Positions 62,441 to 64,000 of a stretch of 64,000 bases of DNA are shown here, piece after piece. The DNA comes from Alphaproteobacteria bacterium (lineage in GTDB: Bacteria > Pseudomonadota > Alphaproteobacteria > Rs-D84): contig SUUN01000002.1 of the NCBI GenBank assembly GCA_015062495.1, positions 306,383 through 370,382 of the forward strand, read 5' to 3'. The position numbers were made by a program, and so were the translations under genes. The notes beneath the pieces were generated by a model, which was not told the origin of the DNA, did not search any database, and saw only the letters and a list, made by a program, of their open reading frames with translations. The stretch's first letter is position 1; each line of letters starts with the position of its first letter.

Positions 62441-63235
62441 ATGAAATACATATATGTCGCGCTGGGCATTTTATTTTCGATACCTGCGTTTGCTGAAACC
62501 AAGTTTTTAGACGGCGTGTCGGTTGGCGTCGGTGTGTCTGCAACAACCGGTATGAATTTATCGCTGGGGTATCATAACCCAGATTTTGAATCGTATTGGA
62601 TGCGCCGTCTGGGGATGCGAATTGATTTTGCAGCAACCGACCCGTTAAAGTCTGCTATCGATTCGGCGATTGATTCATACATGCGTGACGGCCGCGATGT
62701 TGGCGACGGGGTAAAAATTGACGAAGGTTCGCTGGATGCGTGGCATGGCTCTGTATTACTAGATTATTATCCGTTCGCGCGCACCTGGCGCGTGTCGGCG
62801 GGTTATGCATGGGGCGGGGCGGCACTGGATGCGGCGATATTTGGCGAAATAGAACGCGCACCCGCACAACGCTTTTATTTTTATCTGGCGGGCGACCACT
62901 ATTATTATAATGGCAATAACTTTAACGGCACTGCCAACATAGACTGGAATTACCACGGCCCATACTTTGGTACTGGTTTTGATTTTAATATCGGTTGCCG
63001 ATTCGGATTATTTCTAGATTTGGGCGTGGTTGTTACGAATCGGCCCGCCAAACTGTCGCTGGACATCCCCCAGGAACAATTATATGTGTACAATCGGCTG
63101 ACCGGCATATGGTTACCGGTGACAATTCCACAACTGGATGCCGATATTGCGCGCGCAACCCGCGATGCAAATGATAAATTATCCGATTTGCGCGTCTATC
63201 CAATGGTAAAATTGGGCTTTTCGTACCGTTTTTAG
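62441..63235 (+). CDS. Outer-membrane beta-barrel protein
   Basis: A 264-residue protein with a signal peptide (MKYIYVALGILFSIPAFA|ET) and many alternating aromatic/hydrophobic strands (GVSVGVGVSATTGMNLSLGY, then RVSAGYAWGGAALDAAIFG, PYFGTGFDFNIGCRFGLFL). It ends with a terminal Phe (KLGFSYRF), the usual signature for Bam-assembled barrels. The size fits a small porin-like or OmpW-like barrel. Function is unknown. It is monocistronic and lies between a terminator and the rRNA operon. Confidence 0.78.
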   Translation: MKYIYVALGILFSIPAFAETKFLDGVSVGVGVSATTGMNLSLGYHNPDFESYWMRRLGMRIDFAATDPLKSAIDSAIDSYMRDGRDVGDGVKIDEGSLDAWHGSVLLDYYPFARTWRVSAGYAWGGAALDAAIFGEIERAPAQRFYFYLAGDHYYYNGNNFNGTANIDWNYHGPYFGTGFDFNIGCRFGLFLDLGVVVTNRPAKLSLDIPQEQLYVYNRLTGIWLPVTIPQLDADIARATRDANDKLSDLRVYPMVKLGFSYRF

Positions 63236-63248
63236 CATGTAAAATTCC

Positions 63249-63294
63249 GATTCGTGCGCAAATCCGAATCATAAAAAGCACCAAATCCGAATCA
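63249..63294 (+). repeat. Short direct repeats CAAATCCGAATCAT
   Basis: Two copies of CAAATCCGAATCAT (63261-63274 and 63281-63294) and a partial inverted relative ATTCCGATTCG (63244-63254) follow the barrel gene. They may form a small hairpin or a binding site. This is not the palindrome of 33066 and 41015. Confidence 0.4.
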
Positions 63295-63406
63295 TTTTTG
63301 ACAATGATAAATAAAAAAATAAAAAAAATTTTAAATGAAAAATGGCGGATTTCTGGCGATTTTTCCTAATGACTAAATTTTTTGAAAATTATTTTTGAAA
63401 TTCCGC

Positions 63407-63435
63407 TTGACTTTTTCATAGTTTGAGCGCATACT
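63407..63435 (+). promoter_or_regulatory. rRNA operon promoter
   Basis: TTGACT (63407-63412) and CATACT (63430-63435) are 17 bases apart. A GC-rich GCGGGC lies at the expected start, resembling a discriminator of stringently controlled rRNA promoters. AT-rich sequence upstream could be an UP element. Confidence 0.65.
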
Positions 63436-63439
63436 AAGC

Positions 63440-63775
63440 GGGCTTTCAAGTTGAGACAACAAATCAAAAAGACACTCAACCCCTGAAATTCTGCGGTTTA
63501 CGGAACAAACGGTATGAAACGGGTATCTGTATAACACGCAAACATTGTGAATAAAAGCAGCTCATCAAAAATTCAAGAAGGGATGTGCAGACAGTTGAAT
63601 TTGGAATATCCAAACTTTGACTAAGTCAAATGTGCATATCCTAGACAGGTAGTAGGTTTACATATTAAACCTCGTTAAAAACTTGTCTTGCGAATAATTA
63701 TATGTAAAGACGAACTGATTATTAAATAGTCAGCTTTTGTTTATATGCACAGGGACTTACTTAACAGGTTTTTTA
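63440..63775 (+). other. rRNA leader, about 335 bases
   Basis: The stretch between promoter and 16S has no coding frame. It holds several small hairpins (GTTGAG..CTCAAC, AGGTTT..AAACCT). I see no tRNA gene and no clear boxA. Together with 63236-63406 (AT-rich, no gene) it is the longest non-coding stretch of the window. Confidence 0.6.
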
Positions 63776-64000
63776 GAACTTGAGAGTTTGATCCTGGCTC
63801 AGAACGAACGCTGGCGGCAGGTCTTAGGCATGCAAGTCGAACGGATGAAGCGGGTGCTTGCACCTGTGGATTCAGTGGCGCACGAGTGAGTAACGCGTGG
63901 GAAACTGCCCACCACTGGGGAATAACGTTTGGAAACGAACGCTAATACCGCATACGCCGGAAACGGGAAAGATTTATCGGTGGTGGATGTGCCCGCGTTG
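63776..64000 (+). rRNA. rrs: 16S ribosomal RNA, 5' end
   Basis: The conserved AGAGTTTGATCCTGGCTCAG (63783-63802), then GAACGAACGCTGGCGGCAGG and GCAAGTCGAACG, mark the 5' part. Mature 5' end is placed at 63776 by counting back from the E. coli position 8. The variable region V1 is short and the tract GTGGCGCACGAGTGAGTAACGCG is normal. The gene continues beyond the right edge. Confidence 0.97.

Noticed and set aside
1..64000. CRISPR arrays, prophage or transposase genes
   Set aside because: No regularly spaced direct repeats and no transposase, integrase or phage structural gene seen; the VirD4-like gene has no relaxase or integrase next to it.

Overview
The window is a gene-dense bacterial chromosome segment. 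It most likely comes from a small-genome, host-associated alphaproteobacterium of the uncultured gut type (inference). Evidence: a GapR (DUF2312) gene, a divergent DUF4167-type gene, a MerR gene directly behind gyrA, an alphaproteobacterial-looking 16S rRNA start at the right edge, a PagL-like lipid A deacylase, a MliC-type lysozyme inhibitor, and many exported Cys-rich proteins with no recognisable family. Genes are short-spaced, often overlap by a few bases, and many operons end in near-identical GC-rich hairpins.

Layout. 1-3.95 kb (minus): an OstA-domain LPS transport protein (cut by the edge), LptF, a MacB-like ABC permease and ATPase, and a Yip1-like membrane protein. 4.0-10.9 kb: der, a PagL-like enzyme, a large Cys-rich exported protein, an unknown protein, ComF, and a periplasmic OmpA-like protein. 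11.0-17.7 kb (plus): a HAD phosphatase, a small coiled-coil membrane protein, PBP1A, a MliC lipoprotein, then mraY-ftsW-murG, a shortened division/cell-wall cluster. 17.7-23.9 kb: an HD-domain protein, then a MarR-TolC-adaptor-RND operon whose pump and adaptor are both unusual. 24-31.9 kb: RNHCP protein and gapR, pyruvate kinase, an attenuator-like leader with a small gene, rpmH, two tiny genes, gyrA-merR, a structured RNA, a GT2 glycosyltransferase, and a lipoprotein. 32-43.4 kb: fructose-bisphosphate aldolase, two exported Cys-rich proteins each preceded by the same paired palindromic repeat, tRNA-Cys, TolC plus MacA, a phosphotransacylase, pyruvate phosphate dikinase, and a GT4 glycosyltransferase. 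43.4-51.3 kb: TPR protein, two rRNA modification enzymes, an orphan VirD4-like coupling protein, an operon dnaX-pseudopilin-OmpA lipoprotein, and the DUF4167-like gene. 51.4-57.3 kb: three tandem giant PilV-like pseudopilins, a zinc-ribbon membrane protein, a secreted protein and an RluC/D synthase. 57.4-63.2 kb: a 1162-residue Cys-rich exported protein, a second exported protein sharing a short motif with the one at 9.6 kb, and an outer-membrane beta-barrel. 63.4-64 kb: rRNA promoter, leader and start of 16S rRNA.

How the parts fit. Metabolic genes (aldolase, pyruvate kinase, PPDK, phosphotransacylase) suggest glycolytic, partly fermentative energy metabolism. A large share of the window is envelope and surface biology: LPS export and remodelling, peptidoglycan synthesis and protection, two tripartite exporters, pilin-like adhesins and a coupling ATPase. 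The most novel candidates are (i) the three tandem PilV-like proteins plus a dnaX-linked pseudopilin, (ii) the RND operon whose pump lacks the usual proton-relay residues and whose adaptor lacks the hairpin region, (iii) the paired palindromes in front of two exported Cys-rich genes, and (iv) two structured RNA leaders (26.1 and 30.5 kb). All assignments come from reading the sequence; no database search was run.
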